A stretch of DNA of 64,000 bases from Chromobacterium violaceum ATCC 12472. GTDB taxonomy: Bacteria; Pseudomonadota; Gammaproteobacteria; Burkholderiales; Chromobacteriaceae. Both the position numbers and the translations under genes were made by a program. Shown here one piece after another: positions 42,671-52,410 of this stretch. Below the pieces are notes generated by a model. The model made no database searches. It worked only from the letters and a program-made list of their open reading frames with translations, and was not told where the DNA came from. Where the stretch lies: the NCBI RefSeq assembly GCF_000007705.1, contig NC_005085.1, forward strand, positions 2,861,752 through 2,925,751, written 5' to 3'. Within the stretch, counting starts at the first letter, position 1, and every line of letters starts with the position of its first letter.

Positions 42671-43543
42671 ATGACTACCTCAATCGACACCCTCTCCGCC
42701 TTCGTCTACGCCGCCGACCTCGGCTCTTTCTCCGCTGCCGCAAGGCGCCTGGGCAAGAGCCAGTCCACCATCAGCGAGGCCATCGCCAACCTGGAAATCG
42801 ACTTGGGAAGCAGCCTGTTCGACCGGGGCACCCGCGCGCCCACCCTGACGCCCGCCGGGCGGCTGCTGTTGCCCCAAGCGCGGCAGATCATGGCCGCCAG
42901 CCAGGATCTGCGCAGGCAGGCCGCCCAGCTGAACGCCGGCGTGGAAACCCGCCTCACCATCGTGCTGTCCGACACTTTCCAGTCGCGCACGCTGGAAAGC
43001 GTCGCCTGCCGGCTGGAAGAACGCTATCCCTTGCTGGAGCTGGAATGCCTGGTCGGCGAGCAAGAGGACGTGCTGGACCTGATCCTGTCCGGCCGCGCGC
43101 AACTGGGCCTGGTCGGCGCGATGGACAGCTATCCGCCCGATGTCCGCCACCAGCGCCAGCGCGAAGCCAGCGAGCTGGCGCTGTACGCCGCCCATCGCCA
43201 CCCGCTGGCCGGCATGGACCGCATCGACGAACAGCAGCTGGACCAGCACCGCCAGCTCAGGCTCAATACCTACAGCGACAAGACGCCTGCCGATTCCGGC
43301 CAGCGGCAATGGTACGCGCCCAGCTATCTGATGCTGCTGGACATGGCTCGGCTAGGGGTGGGCTGGGCCGAGCTGCCCTGCTGGCTGGTGCACAGCTTCG
43401 GCGGCGGCGAGCTGAAGCAGCTGGATGTGGCCGGCTGGCCCAAACGGATGCCGGTGGACCTGGTATGGGCGGCCAACAAGCCGCTGGGCGCGGCGGCGGG
43501 ATGGCTGCTGCAACAGCTAACCGATGGAGCGGAGCAGCGCTAA
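42671..43543 (+). CDS. LysR-family regulator of the divergent efflux operon
   Basis: A 290-residue LysR-type regulator. The HTH is at about residues 4-62 (LGSFSAAARRLGKSQSTISEAI) and the effector domain follows (TRLTIVLSDTFQSRTLESVA, then VGWAELPCWLVHSFGGGELK). It probably activates the PACE-SMR operon across the 89-bp divergent region, by analogy with AceR/AceI. No Shine-Dalgarno is visible because the palindrome at 42656-42670 fills the space. Confidence 0.9.
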   Translation: MTTSIDTLSAFVYAADLGSFSAAARRLGKSQSTISEAIANLEIDLGSSLFDRGTRAPTLTPAGRLLLPQARQIMAASQDLRRQAAQLNAGVETRLTIVLSDTFQSRTLESVACRLEERYPLLELECLVGEQEDVLDLILSGRAQLGLVGAMDSYPPDVRHQRQREASELALYAAHRHPLAGMDRIDEQQLDQHRQLRLNTYSDKTPADSGQRQWYAPSYLMLLDMARLGVGWAELPCWLVHSFGGGELKQLDVAGWPKRMPVDLVWAANKPLGAAAGWLLQQLTDGAEQR

Positions 43544-44048
43544 ACGATCAAGACGGCCTCCATCGTCTCCCCCGCTCCGCGGCTTTGCGCCTTGTCGGCG
43601 TCAATCCGCCACTCATTGCCATGGCGACAGGTCCGCAGCGGGCGGACAAAACCGTCGAAACCGCTTCCACCGCCTTCGCAGGATTGCAAACGCCGCAAAT
43701 CCACCTTGCTGATCCTGCGGCAAGGGGTATTGCCTTACCCGTCGAAGCCATAAGCGCCGCCAGGCGAGGCCGGTCTCTCCGTAGCCTGCGCCGCGCACGG
43801 GCACGCCATGCAGATGCCCGCCATCCTCATCCACCTCATCATTTGATCCTCCTGGCAATCCCGCTCCGTCCTCCATGATCCATCCAGAACTCACCGCCAT
43901 CTCGCATGGTTTGCGCCGGCACGCCTGTCTAAAAGGATGGAATCAGCCGACTCGTCCCTACATCCCGCCTATCCTAGCGAGGCGTCCGTTTGCGAGACCC
44001 GTTCACGATCTTGTATCAGTAGCGCAGCCCGCCACGAGGAGAAAGCAG
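43544..44048. other. Intergenic region without a gene
   Basis: About 500 bp in which no frame has protein-like composition with a ribosome site. The right end holds the AGGAGAAAG ribosome site of the next gene. Confidence 0.5.
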
Positions 44049-44423
44049 ATGAGCTTAACTACCGTAACCGTGAAGAATCACTCCAGCCGCAACCTCTACA
44101 TCGACAGCGATCCGAACTGGGACGATCAGGAGCTGCTGCTGGAAGACAAGCCGCTGCGGCGCGGCTACGCGCTGGAGCCAGACCGCGCGGCCCGGATCAG
44201 CGTGGACTGGATCGGCGCCGGCAACGCGTACATGATGGGCGTGATCTTCGCCGACGGCCCCGATTACGATTACGGCGGCGACGGCTTCTACCAGCTGACC
44301 ATAGGCCAGAACGAAGACAGCGGCCTGCTGGACGTGACCGATGGCGGCGGCGAAGCCAAGATCGCCTACTCCATCGGCCAGCAGACGCCATGGAGCATGA
44401 CCATGGATTTCGCCGACAATTGA
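44049..44423 (+). CDS. Small acidic cytosolic protein, unknown function
   Basis: A 124-residue protein with strong AGGAGAAAG upstream of ATG 44049. Composition is acidic and rich in Asp, Gly and Tyr (NLYIDSDPNWDDQELLLEDK, then FADGPDYDYGGDGFYQLTIG). Predicted all-beta, with no signal peptide or membrane segment. The first strand (LTTVTVKNHSSRNLYI) is reminiscent of small jelly-roll or lectin-like domains, but I cannot place it in a family. Flanked by a 500-bp gap and by a terminator, it is a stand-alone transcription unit. Confidence 0.75.
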   Translation: MSLTTVTVKNHSSRNLYIDSDPNWDDQELLLEDKPLRRGYALEPDRAARISVDWIGAGNAYMMGVIFADGPDYDYGGDGFYQLTIGQNEDSGLLDVTDGGGEAKIAYSIGQQTPWSMTMDFADN

Positions 44424-44434
44424 GGCGCAAACAA

Positions 44435-44458
44435 AAGCCGGCCCGCCCGGGCCGGCTT
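44435..44458. terminator. Strong intrinsic terminator for yejF
   Basis: AAGCCGGCCC pairs perfectly with GGGCCGGCTT around a 4-nt loop. On the minus strand TTTTGTTT follows, so it terminates the leftward yej operon. It also lies 11 bp after the stop of the rightward small acidic protein gene. Confidence 0.88.
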
Positions 44459-44481
44459 GTCCTGTCGCGGCGTCCGAAGCG

Positions 44482-46185
44482 CTACGCCAGCGCCAGGGCC
44501 GGGTTCCATCCCTGCGGGATCGCCCCCAGCAGCTTCTTGGTGTAGCCGTCCTTCGGCTCGCGGTAGATCACGTCCGCGTCCGCCTGCTCCACCACCTGGC
44601 CCTTGTTCATCACCAGCACCTGGTCCGAGATGTGCTTCACCACCGCCAGATCGTGCGAAATGAACAGGTAGGACAGCTTGTACTCGTCCTGCAGGTCCTG
44701 CAGCAGGTTCAGCACCTGCGCCTGCACCGACACGTCCAAAGCCGACACCGATTCGTCGCAGATCAGCACTTCCGGCTTCAAGGTCAGGCAGCGCGCGATC
44801 GCGATCCGCTGCCGCTGGCCGCCGGAGAACTCGTGCGGGTACTTGGCCAACGCGCCCGCCGGCAGCCCCACCTTGTCCAGCAGGTCCTGCGCCAGCCGGC
44901 GCCGCTGGCCGGCGTCCTGGCCAATGCCGTGCAGCAGCATCGGCTCGGTCAGGATCTGCTCCACCGTGAAGCGCGGGTTCAGCGACGCGTACGGGTTCTG
45001 GAAGATGATCTGGATCCGCTTCTTGTAGGCGTGGAAGGCCTTGGCGCTCATGCCGATCAGGTCCTGGCCGTGGAACAAGGCCTTGCCCGCCGTCGCCTGG
45101 TGCAGCCGCACCAGCGTCAGCCCCACCGTGGTCTTGCCCGAGCCCGACTCGCCGACGATGCCCAGCGTCTTGCCGCGCGCCAGCTTGAACGACACGTCCC
45201 GCACCGCGTGGAACTGGCGCTTGCCAAACAGGCCTTCGCGGATGTCGAAGCTCTTGCACAGCCCCTGCACGTCCAGAATGATCTCGTCGCCGGCCGCGTA
45301 GCCGCGCGCCCGCTCCGCCGGCTCCACGTAGCCGCCCGGCTGCAGGAAGTCGTCGATCACCGCCAGCCGCTCCGGGCGGCGGTCCAGGTGCGGCCGGCAC
45401 GACAGCAGCGCCTTGGTGTAGGCGTCCTGCGGATCTTCGAAAATCTGCTTCACCGTGCCCTGCTCGCGGATCACGCCGTGGCGCATCACGATCACCTCGT
45501 CGGCGAACTCGCCCACCACCCCCAGGTCGTGGGTGATGAACAGCACCGACATACCGTGCTTCTTCTGCAGATCGGCGATCAGCTGCAGGATCTGCTTCTG
45601 AATCGTGACATCCAGCGCGGTGGTCGGCTCGTCGGCGATCAACAGCTTGGGCTCGCAGGCGATGGCGATGGCGATCATCACCCGCTGCTGCTGGCCGCCG
45701 GACAGTTCGTGCGGGTAGCTCTTCACCCGCTTCTCCGGCTCCGGCAGACCCACCTCGCGCAGCAGCTCCACCGCCCGCTTCCACGCCGCGCCGCGGCTCA
45801 GCCCGGCGTGCAGCGTCAGCGTCTCGACGATCTGCTCGCCGACGGTGAACACCGGGTTCAAGGAGCTCATCGGCTCCTGGAAAATCATCGCGATGTCTTT
45901 GCCGCGCAGCCGGCGCAGCTCGGCCGCGCTCAGCTTCAGCAGGTCGCGGCCGTCGAAGCGCAGTTCCGACGCCGGATCGATCTCGCTCGATTGCGGCGGC
46001 AGCAGCTGCATGATGGCCATCGACGTCACCGATTTGCCGGAACCCGATTCGCCGACCAGCGCCACCGTGCGGTGGGCCGGGATGTCGAAACTGACGCCCT
46101 TCAGCGCCTCGAAGCGGCCGCCGTCCTCCTGGCGGAAACGCACCCGCAGGTTGCGCACCGAAAGCAGGGTTTTGTTATTGCTCAT
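44482..46185 (-). CDS. yejF: Peptide ABC transporter ATP-binding protein YejF (fused double ATPase)
   Basis: A 567-residue cytosolic protein that contains both ATPase domains of an Opp/Dpp-type importer. Each half has Walker A ([26 protein letters not shown]), signature ([18 protein letters not shown]) and Walker B ([24 protein letters not shown]). The oligopeptide/dipeptide C-terminal extension follows each half. The single-chain fusion and the order after two permeases match YejF of the microcin C/peptide importer. It is 10 bp downstream of yejE. Confidence 0.95.
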   Translation of the reverse strand: MSNNKTLLSVRNLRVRFRQEDGGRFEALKGVSFDIPAHRTVALVGESGSGKSVTSMAIMQLLPPQSSEIDPASELRFDGRDLLKLSAAELRRLRGKDIAMIFQEPMSSLNPVFTVGEQIVETLTLHAGLSRGAAWKRAVELLREVGLPEPEKRVKSYPHELSGGQQQRVMIAIAIACEPKLLIADEPTTALDVTIQKQILQLIADLQKKHGMSVLFITHDLGVVGEFADEVIVMRHGVIREQGTVKQIFEDPQDAYTKALLSCRPHLDRRPERLAVIDDFLQPGGYVEPAERARGYAAGDEIILDVQGLCKSFDIREGLFGKRQFHAVRDVSFKLARGKTLGIVGESGSGKTTVGLTLVRLHQATAGKALFHGQDLIGMSAKAFHAYKKRIQIIFQNPYASLNPRFTVEQILTEPMLLHGIGQDAGQRRRLAQDLLDKVGLPAGALAKYPHEFSGGQRQRIAIARCLTLKPEVLICDESVSALDVSVQAQVLNLLQDLQDEYKLSYLFISHDLAVVKHISDQVLVMNKGQVVEQADADVIYREPKDGYTKKLLGAIPQGWNPALALA

Positions 46186-46195
46186 GGTGTGATCC

Positions 46196-47251
46196 TCACT
46201 TTACCTTGGGGTCCAGCGCGTCGCGCAGGGAATCGGTCAGCATGCTGAAGGCCGTGACCAGCAGCGACATGAACACCACCACCATCGCCAACTGCCACCA
46301 GTAGCCCTGCATCAGCTCTTCCGGCACCTCGGACAGCATCGAGCCCCAGCTGACCTGGCGCACATCCACGCCGAAGCCCAGGAAGGACAGGATCACCTCG
46401 TACTTGATCAGGCCCACCATCAGCAAGGAAAACTGCACCAAGAGCAGGTGGGAGACATTCGGCAGGATGTGAACGAACATCCGGCGCGCGCTGCTGGCGC
46501 CGATGGCGTCCGCCGCCTGCACGAATTCGCGCGAGCGCAGCTTGATGAATTCGGCGCGCACCAGGCGGAAAGTGCCGGGCCAGCTGGTCAGCGACAGCAC
46601 CAGGATCACCGTGCCCAGGCCGCGGCCGGCCACCGCGGCGAAAGCCAGCAACAGCAGCATGTCCGGCATGGCGGTGAATACGTTGTAGAACCACATCAGG
46701 AAATCATCGATCTTGCGGCCGAGGAAACCGGCGCAAGCGCCCAGCGACGCGCCGATCACCACCGACAGCAAGGCGCCGAAGAAGCCGACGAACAATGAAG
46801 TGGACGTGCCCTTGACCACCTTGTCCAGGATGTCGCGGCCGCGGATGTCCGCGCCGAACGTCAGCGACTCCGCCTTCTTCACTTCCGGCACCACGTACTT
46901 GTCGCGGTTCTTCATCGCCGCCTGGGTTTCCGCCCAGATCGGGTCTTCCTCAGGACGCAGGCCGGTTCCCGTGACCGTCTCGGCTTTTTTCGCGCCAGAG
47001 GTCTGGGCAGCATCATGCGCCTGCTGATACAGGAAAGTAGGCGGCGCGTAGGACACTGCCACCTCGGCATTCCAACCGCGGCCGATCAGGCCGACCCAGC
47101 TGCACAAGGCCAGCAGCATGAAGCCGGTTACAATCCACAAGCACGCGAAACCGATGCGGTCGCGCTTCAAGCGTTGCCAGCCCAGCGCCCACAGGCTGCG
47201 GGACGGGACGGCGGCCGGCGCGGCGCCGGCGGTATTCTGCAATGTCGTCAT
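46196..47251 (-). CDS. yejE: Peptide ABC transporter permease YejE
   Basis: A 351-residue inner-membrane permease of the DppC/OppC type. Six transmembrane helices and a periplasmic loop after helix 1 (RPEEDPIWAETQAAMKNRDK) as in YejE; the EAA loop region lies around RAEFIKLRSREFVQAADAIG. GGAGAGA precedes ATG 47251. It pairs with YejB; the gap to yejB is 13 bp. Confidence 0.94.
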   Translation of the reverse strand: MTTLQNTAGAAPAAVPSRSLWALGWQRLKRDRIGFACLWIVTGFMLLALCSWVGLIGRGWNAEVAVSYAPPTFLYQQAHDAAQTSGAKKAETVTGTGLRPEEDPIWAETQAAMKNRDKYVVPEVKKAESLTFGADIRGRDILDKVVKGTSTSLFVGFFGALLSVVIGASLGACAGFLGRKIDDFLMWFYNVFTAMPDMLLLLAFAAVAGRGLGTVILVLSLTSWPGTFRLVRAEFIKLRSREFVQAADAIGASSARRMFVHILPNVSHLLLVQFSLLMVGLIKYEVILSFLGFGVDVRQVSWGSMLSEVPEELMQGYWWQLAMVVVFMSLLVTAFSMLTDSLRDALDPKVK

Positions 47252-47264
47252 CGTCTCTCTCCCC

Positions 47265-48206
47265 TTACTTCAGCTGGACGCGCGGATCGATCCACTTGTA
47301 CAGGACATCCGCCAGCAGGTTGAACACCATGGCCGCGGCGGCGATAGTGATGGTGATCGCCTTGATCACCGGGAAGTCGCTCTTATCCACCGCGTTCAGC
47401 AGCTCGTTGCCCATGCCGGGAATGCCGAAGAAACGCTCCAGCAGCATGGAGCCCAGCATCAGGAAAGGCAGCGACATGGTGATGTTGGTGACGACCGGGA
47501 TCAGCGCGTTGCGCAGCACGTGCTTGAACAGCACCTTGGGCTCGGACAGGCCCTTGGCGCGCGCGGTGCGCACGTAGTCGTGGTTCAGCTCTTCCACCAC
47601 AAAGCTGCGGTAGAAGCGCACGCTGGGCGCCAGCGCCACCAGAATGCCCAGGATCAGCGGCAGCGGCAGGTAGACCAGCAAATTGGTGGCCAGGCTGTTG
47701 TCGTCCCAGCCCATCACCGGGAACAGGTCCATCACGAAAGCAAGCTGGTATTGGCCGACGATGATGTAGACCAGGGAGCTCACCGACATCGCCACCGTGC
47801 AGATCATGGTGACCAGGCGGTCGGTCAGCGTGCCGCGGAAATAAGCGACGGCGACGGCAATGGGCAGCGCGGTCAGCAGCTCCAGCACAAGCAGACTGCC
47901 GGCCAAGGTCAGCGACGGGCCGACGCGGTTGGCCAATGTGCCGGAAACCGATTGCTGCGTGGCCCAGGAATTGCCGAAGTCGTAAGTGAACACCTGCTTG
48001 ACGAACAGCAGGAACTGCTCCGGCAGGCTCTTGTCCAGGCCCAGCTGCACGCGGATATTGGCCAGCATCTCCGGCGTCAGGCGCTTGCCTTCCAGAATGA
48101 AGGTGGGGTCGCCGCCCACCCAGTTGAACAGCACGAACACCAGCAGCATGACGCCCAGCATGGTGGGGATCATCTGCCAGAGCCGGCGAATGATGAATGC
48201 GAACAT
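47265..48206 (-). CDS. yejB: Peptide ABC transporter permease YejB
   Basis: A 313-residue inner-membrane permease of the DppB type (FIIRRLWQMIPTMLGVMLLV at the start; EAA-like loop VEELNHDYVRTARAKGL). The YejB-like insert WVGGDPTFILEGKRLTPEML follows helix 1. AAGGAAAAAA precedes ATG 48206. It forms the membrane channel with YejE. Confidence 0.94.
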   Translation of the reverse strand: MFAFIIRRLWQMIPTMLGVMLLVFVLFNWVGGDPTFILEGKRLTPEMLANIRVQLGLDKSLPEQFLLFVKQVFTYDFGNSWATQQSVSGTLANRVGPSLTLAGSLLVLELLTALPIAVAVAYFRGTLTDRLVTMICTVAMSVSSLVYIIVGQYQLAFVMDLFPVMGWDDNSLATNLLVYLPLPLILGILVALAPSVRFYRSFVVEELNHDYVRTARAKGLSEPKVLFKHVLRNALIPVVTNITMSLPFLMLGSMLLERFFGIPGMGNELLNAVDKSDFPVIKAITITIAAAAMVFNLLADVLYKWIDPRVQLK

Positions 48207-48257
48207 GTTTTTTCCTTGCTCCGTCCGGCCATCCGGCGGAAACGAACTAGATGGGAC

Positions 48258-50054
48258 TCAATGCCGGGCGATGTCGACGTAGCGCCAGAAGCCGCCGATC
48301 GTATAGATCGGGTGTGGCTTGTAACCGAGCACATAGCCATGGGCCAAAGAGTTGGTGAAGCGGGTCACGCCCAAGACATAGGGCTGATAGGCCGCCACCA
48401 CCCGGTTCATCTGCTCGAACTTGGCTTCGCGTTCCGGCCCGTTTGGCATCAGGCGCGATGCCTCGAACAGTTGGTCGAACTTGGGCCGGCTGAAGGCGGA
48501 CAAATTGCTGCCGCTGGCGATGCTGTCGGTCCACAGCTCAATCATGGTGTCGTCGCCGTCCGGCATCGAAGCCGTCCCGCCCAGACTCCACATCTGCAGC
48601 TTGTGGCCATAGGCGCTCTTCAGGTTCTCGTTCCACTTGGCCACCTTGAAATTCACCCGGATCTTGAGACTGTCGAATGTCTTCTGCCAGATCTGGTTGA
48701 ACTGTTTGTCCAAAGCCGAGGCCTGGGTCGCCTGCGTAATCAGCAAGGGCTTGCCGTTAGGCAGCGTGCGATAGCCATCTGGCCCGATCTTGTAGCCAAA
48801 CTGGTCAAGCAAGGCGTTGCCCAGCGCTGGATCATATTTGACCTCGCCACGGAAGCCCGGGCTGGAGCCGGACATGCCGGTCGACACCGCGCCCTGCATC
48901 GGCACCGCCTGGTTGCCGTAAATGAGAGGCACCACCTCTTGCTTCAGCGGATATGCCAGCGCGATCGCGCGGCGCAGCGCGATCTTGTCCTTGCCATAGC
49001 CACCGACAACGGGGTCCAGCATGTTGAAATAGGCGTAGGTCACGTCCAGATTCAGCACATGCGACAACCTGATGCCCCGCTTAGCCAGCACCGGATTCAA
49101 CGAGGTCTGGAAGGGATCGTTGTCCGTCACATGCAGCGCCGTCTTCATCGCGGCCTTGGGCACCGCCACCACATCCAGCTGCTTGTTCAGAAAAGACAGC
49201 CAGCGCGGCTGATCTTCCTCGATCACACGGATTTCCACCCGACCGACCGCAGGCAGGGTCTTGCCGGCCATGTCCCTGGCGATTGCCTGATCCTGAGGAT
49301 CGGCGCCCGGCTCTCCGTCGAACACCACCTTGCGGTAGCCCGGATTGGCCACCAGCACGATCTTGCTGCCCTGCTTCCACTCTTTCAGCATGAAGGGACC
49401 GGTGCCGACAGGATGGGACATGGTGTCCTTGCTGTAAGCCTCAATCGCCTCGCGAGCGACGGCGCCGAACTGCTTGGCCGCCAGCGTGTACTGGAAAATG
49501 AAGTTGGTCTTGGTCAGCGTCAGCCGCAAGGTGTAGCGATCCAGCACCTGGATGCCGGGAATCGGCGCCGCATAATCGAACTTGCCGGTCTTGCTTGCGC
49601 GCTTGCCGGCTTCCGCCAGGCCCAGCACCCAGTCCGTCATCATATTGGAAACCGGCGAGTTGACGACAGGATCGGCGAAGCGCTTGAAGGAGTAGGCGTA
49701 GTCTTCGGCAGTCAGCTCGCGCTTCTTGCCCTTGAACACCGGATCGTCGGCGAAATAGATGCCGGGCCGGATCCGTATCGTGTAAACGCGGCCATCGGCG
49801 GATATTTCTGGCATCGCCGCCGCGGTGTTGGGCTTCATTTTCAGCGGCCGGGCCAGGTAATCGTATTTCAGCAGCGGTTCGAAAATGTTCTCGATCACGC
49901 CGATCGAATACACATCGTTGACCTTGCCGGGGTCGAAACCGGTTTCCGGCGCGGGGATCGACACCCGGAGCACTTTGTTAGGGTCGGCTGCGTGAGCGGA
50001 CAGCGCGAGCGAGCCGCCCAGTACCAGCATGGGCAGCCATTTCAGGTGCGTCAT
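48258..50054 (-). CDS. yejA: Periplasmic peptide-binding protein YejA
   Basis: A 598-residue SBP_bac_5 family solute-binding protein. Signal peptide MTHLKWLPMLVLGGSLALSA, cleaved after AHA. Characteristic stretches are FEPLLKYDYLARPLKMKPNT, ELTAEDYAYSFKRFADP and SHPVGTGPFMLKEWKQGSKI. No lipobox is present. It is the first gene of the leftward yejABEF operon and should bind peptides for import by YejBEF; in E. coli this system also takes up microcin C. Confidence 0.93.
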   Translation of the reverse strand: MTHLKWLPMLVLGGSLALSAHAADPNKVLRVSIPAPETGFDPGKVNDVYSIGVIENIFEPLLKYDYLARPLKMKPNTAAAMPEISADGRVYTIRIRPGIYFADDPVFKGKKRELTAEDYAYSFKRFADPVVNSPVSNMMTDWVLGLAEAGKRASKTGKFDYAAPIPGIQVLDRYTLRLTLTKTNFIFQYTLAAKQFGAVAREAIEAYSKDTMSHPVGTGPFMLKEWKQGSKIVLVANPGYRKVVFDGEPGADPQDQAIARDMAGKTLPAVGRVEIRVIEEDQPRWLSFLNKQLDVVAVPKAAMKTALHVTDNDPFQTSLNPVLAKRGIRLSHVLNLDVTYAYFNMLDPVVGGYGKDKIALRRAIALAYPLKQEVVPLIYGNQAVPMQGAVSTGMSGSSPGFRGEVKYDPALGNALLDQFGYKIGPDGYRTLPNGKPLLITQATQASALDKQFNQIWQKTFDSLKIRVNFKVAKWNENLKSAYGHKLQMWSLGGTASMPDGDDTMIELWTDSIASGSNLSAFSRPKFDQLFEASRLMPNGPEREAKFEQMNRVVAAYQPYVLGVTRFTNSLAHGYVLGYKPHPIYTIGGFWRYVDIARH

Positions 50055-50233
50055 CTTGAATTGTTCTCCTTCGTAGCGCGGGGCCTTCGCGGCCCGCTTT
50101 ATTCTTTGCGCCCGCCATCGCCAACTGCTGCAGCCATGACAAGCGCGAATGAATGTAAAGCCAATTCGCTACGCGGGTCAACAAAAAAATATCAAGATGG
50201 CATCAGGAAAATTCAATTAAGGCCTTAGACGCC

Positions 50234-51070
50234 TCACGCCACACTCCGGCAGGTACCGTCGTACCAGCGCTGCGGCAGGAAACGACGCAGGAACCAGAAC
50301 AGTTTGGTGGGAAAGGTCACGCGGTAGCGGGCGCGCGGCCGGCGGCTGGTGACGGCTCGCCACACCGCCTCCGCAACCGCCGTAGCCGGCAGCGTGAACG
50401 GCGCGGCGTGGCCCTCTTTCTTCAGCCTTTCCAGCTGCTGCTGGTAATTGTCGCGATGCACGCTGCCGTCGATGTCGACGTTCTTCAAAAACTTCGCCAG
50501 CGCATTGGGGCGGAAGCGGCTCTCTATCGGGCCCGGCTCCACCAGCGACACGTGGATGTCGGTGCCGTGCAGCTCCTGGCGCAGCGTGTCGCACAGGCCT
50601 TCCATCGCGAACTTGCTGGCGTTGTAGGCGCCGCGCCAGCGCATCGCGGCGAAGCCGAGGATGGAGCTGTTGTAGACGATGCGGCCATGGCCTTGCGCGC
50701 GCATCGTTTTCATCACGGCATTGCTCAGCTCCCACGGACCGAACAGATTCGTCTCGAACTGCTCGCGCATCGCCTGGCGCGAGATGTCTTCCACCGCGCC
50801 GGGCTGGCCGAAGCCGGCATTGTTGAACAGCGCGTCGAGCCGGCCGCCGGTCCGGGCCAGCACCTCGTCCAGCGCCGCGCGGATCGAAGCGGCGTCGTCC
50901 ACGTCCAGCCGCAGGCTCTCGAAGCCTTCCGCCAGCAGCCGCTCGACGTCCTCCTGCCTGCGGCAGCTGGCGAACACCCTCCAACCTTTCTCGCGGAACC
51001 ACTTGGCCGTGTGATAGCCGATGCCGCTGGAGCAGCCGGTGATCAGGATGGTGCGGACGGTTTCGGTCAT
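50234..51070 (-). CDS. Short-chain dehydrogenase/reductase
   Basis: A 278-residue classical SDR. The cofactor motif is TGCSSGIG near residue 12, NNAG is in LDALFNNAGFGQPG, and the catalytic motif is SSILGFAAMRWRGAYNASKF with Ser, Tyr and Lys. The SCRR after beta-2 suggests NADP(H) preference. The C-terminal hydrophobic stretch (KLFWFLRRFLPQRW) may touch membrane. The substrate is unknown. It diverges from xseB and follows the yej operon convergently with nothing on the other strand. Confidence 0.9.
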   Translation of the reverse strand: MTETVRTILITGCSSGIGYHTAKWFREKGWRVFASCRRQEDVERLLAEGFESLRLDVDDAASIRAALDEVLARTGGRLDALFNNAGFGQPGAVEDISRQAMREQFETNLFGPWELSNAVMKTMRAQGHGRIVYNSSILGFAAMRWRGAYNASKFAMEGLCDTLRQELHGTDIHVSLVEPGPIESRFRPNALAKFLKNVDIDGSVHRDNYQQQLERLKKEGHAAPFTLPATAVAEAVWRAVTSRRPRARYRVTFPTKLFWFLRRFLPQRWYDGTCRSVA

Positions 51071-51222
51071 GTCGGGCCTCGGGGAAGATAGGGAGTCGCC
51101 ACCCTACACCATTCGTCGCCGCGCCGGAACCGCCCGATATGAAGATAGGAGGACCGGAAGGCTGTCGTTTTTGCTCGGAATTGGACTAGAATGTCGGCCT
51201 GACACGCACGAGGAATACCGCC

Positions 51223-51456
51223 ATGGCAAAAGCCGCCAAAGCGCCGGCCAGCTTCGAAACCGCGCTGGCCCAGCTGGAGGACATCATCCAGGCGATGGAC
51301 AGCGGCGACATGCCGCTGGAAACAGCCCTTGCCTCCTACAAGCAAGGCACCGAATTGATCAAGTTCTGCCAGGGCAAGCTGGCCGACGCGGAACAGCAGC
51401 TGAAAATCCTGGAAAACAACGAACTGAAGACGCTGGATCTGCCCAATGGCCAATGA
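51223..51456 (+). CDS. xseB: Exodeoxyribonuclease VII small subunit
   Basis: A 77-residue small subunit that forms a helical bundle with XseA for single-strand DNA digestion. Family signature is SFETALAQLEDIIQAMDSGD, then PLETALASYKQGTELIKFCQ. GAGGA precedes ATG 51223. It overlaps ispA by 11 bp, the common xseB-ispA-dxs arrangement of proteobacteria. Confidence 0.95.
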   Translation: MAKAAKAPASFETALAQLEDIIQAMDSGDMPLETALASYKQGTELIKFCQGKLADAEQQLKILENNELKTLDLPNGQ

Positions 51457-52342
51457 AAGCTTCATCGGCTGGATGACCTCCATCCAGCAATACATGGAAC
51501 AGGCGCTGGAAAAGTTGCTGCCGTCGGCTGACTGCGCCCCGCAACGGCTCCATGAAGCGATGCGCTACGCGACGCTGGAGGGCGGCAAGCGCGTGCGCCC
51601 GCTGCTGGTGTTCGCCGCCGGCGAGCTGGTCGGCGCGCAAGCGGACAATCTGGCCCGCATCGGCGCGGCGCTGGAAATGGTCCATGCTTACTCGCTGGTC
51701 CACGACGACATGCCCTGCATGGACAACGACGTGCTGCGCCGCGGCAAGCCCACCTGTCACATCGCCTACGATGACGCCACCGCGCTCCTGGTCGGCGACG
51801 CGCTGCAGACCCGCGCCTTCGAGCTGATCTCCCAGCCCATGCCGGACATCGCGCCGGCCAGCCAGCTGGAAATGGTCCGCGCGCTGGCCCACGCCGCCGG
51901 CCACGCCGGCATGGCGGGCGGCCAGGCGATAGACCTGGCCAGCGTCGGCCTGCCGCTGACGCTGCCGGAGCTGGAATTCATGCACATGCTGAAGACCGGC
52001 GCGCTGATCCGCGCCGCGGTGTTGGCGGGTTCCATGGCGGGCCGCGAGCTGTCCGCCGCAGAGAAGGAGGCGCTCGACGCCTTCGCCAAGCGCATCGGCC
52101 TGGCCTTCCAGGTGGTGGACGACATTCTGGACTGCGAGGCGGACACCGCGACGCTGGGCAAGACCGCCGGCAAGGACGCCGCCAACGACAAACCCACCTA
52201 CGTCAGCCTGCTGGGCCTCGCCGAAGCCAAGCGGATGGCGAAGGATTTGCACGACCAGGCCTTCGCCGCGCTGGAGGGCTTCGGCCCGCAGGCCGACCGC
52301 CTGAAACAACTGGCCGACTACATCGTCGCCCGCTCGTTTTGA
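51446..52342 (+). CDS. ispA: Farnesyl diphosphate synthase
   Basis: A 298-residue prenyltransferase that condenses IPP with DMAPP and GPP to give FPP for ubiquinone and undecaprenyl phosphate. The first aspartate-rich motif is [19 protein letters not shown] (DDx4D, bacterial type) and the second is [25 protein letters not shown] and GGQAIDL are also typical. It overlaps xseB by 11 bp and lies 68 bp before dxs. Confidence 0.97.
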   Translation: MANESFIGWMTSIQQYMEQALEKLLPSADCAPQRLHEAMRYATLEGGKRVRPLLVFAAGELVGAQADNLARIGAALEMVHAYSLVHDDMPCMDNDVLRRGKPTCHIAYDDATALLVGDALQTRAFELISQPMPDIAPASQLEMVRALAHAAGHAGMAGGQAIDLASVGLPLTLPELEFMHMLKTGALIRAAVLAGSMAGRELSAAEKEALDAFAKRIGLAFQVVDDILDCEADTATLGKTAGKDAANDKPTYVSLLGLAEAKRMAKDLHDQAFAALEGFGPQADRLKQLADYIVARSF

Positions 52343-52410
52343 ACCGCTCGTGGAGAAACCATCAGGACGGACCACCGCCCGGCGAGCCCTCTCACTGCAG
52401 AACCACAACA

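Noticed and set aside
47118-50228. Open frame of 1036 codons on the plus strand opposite yejA and yejB
   Set aside because: His/Arg/Gln-rich antisense shadow of clearly identified transporter genes.
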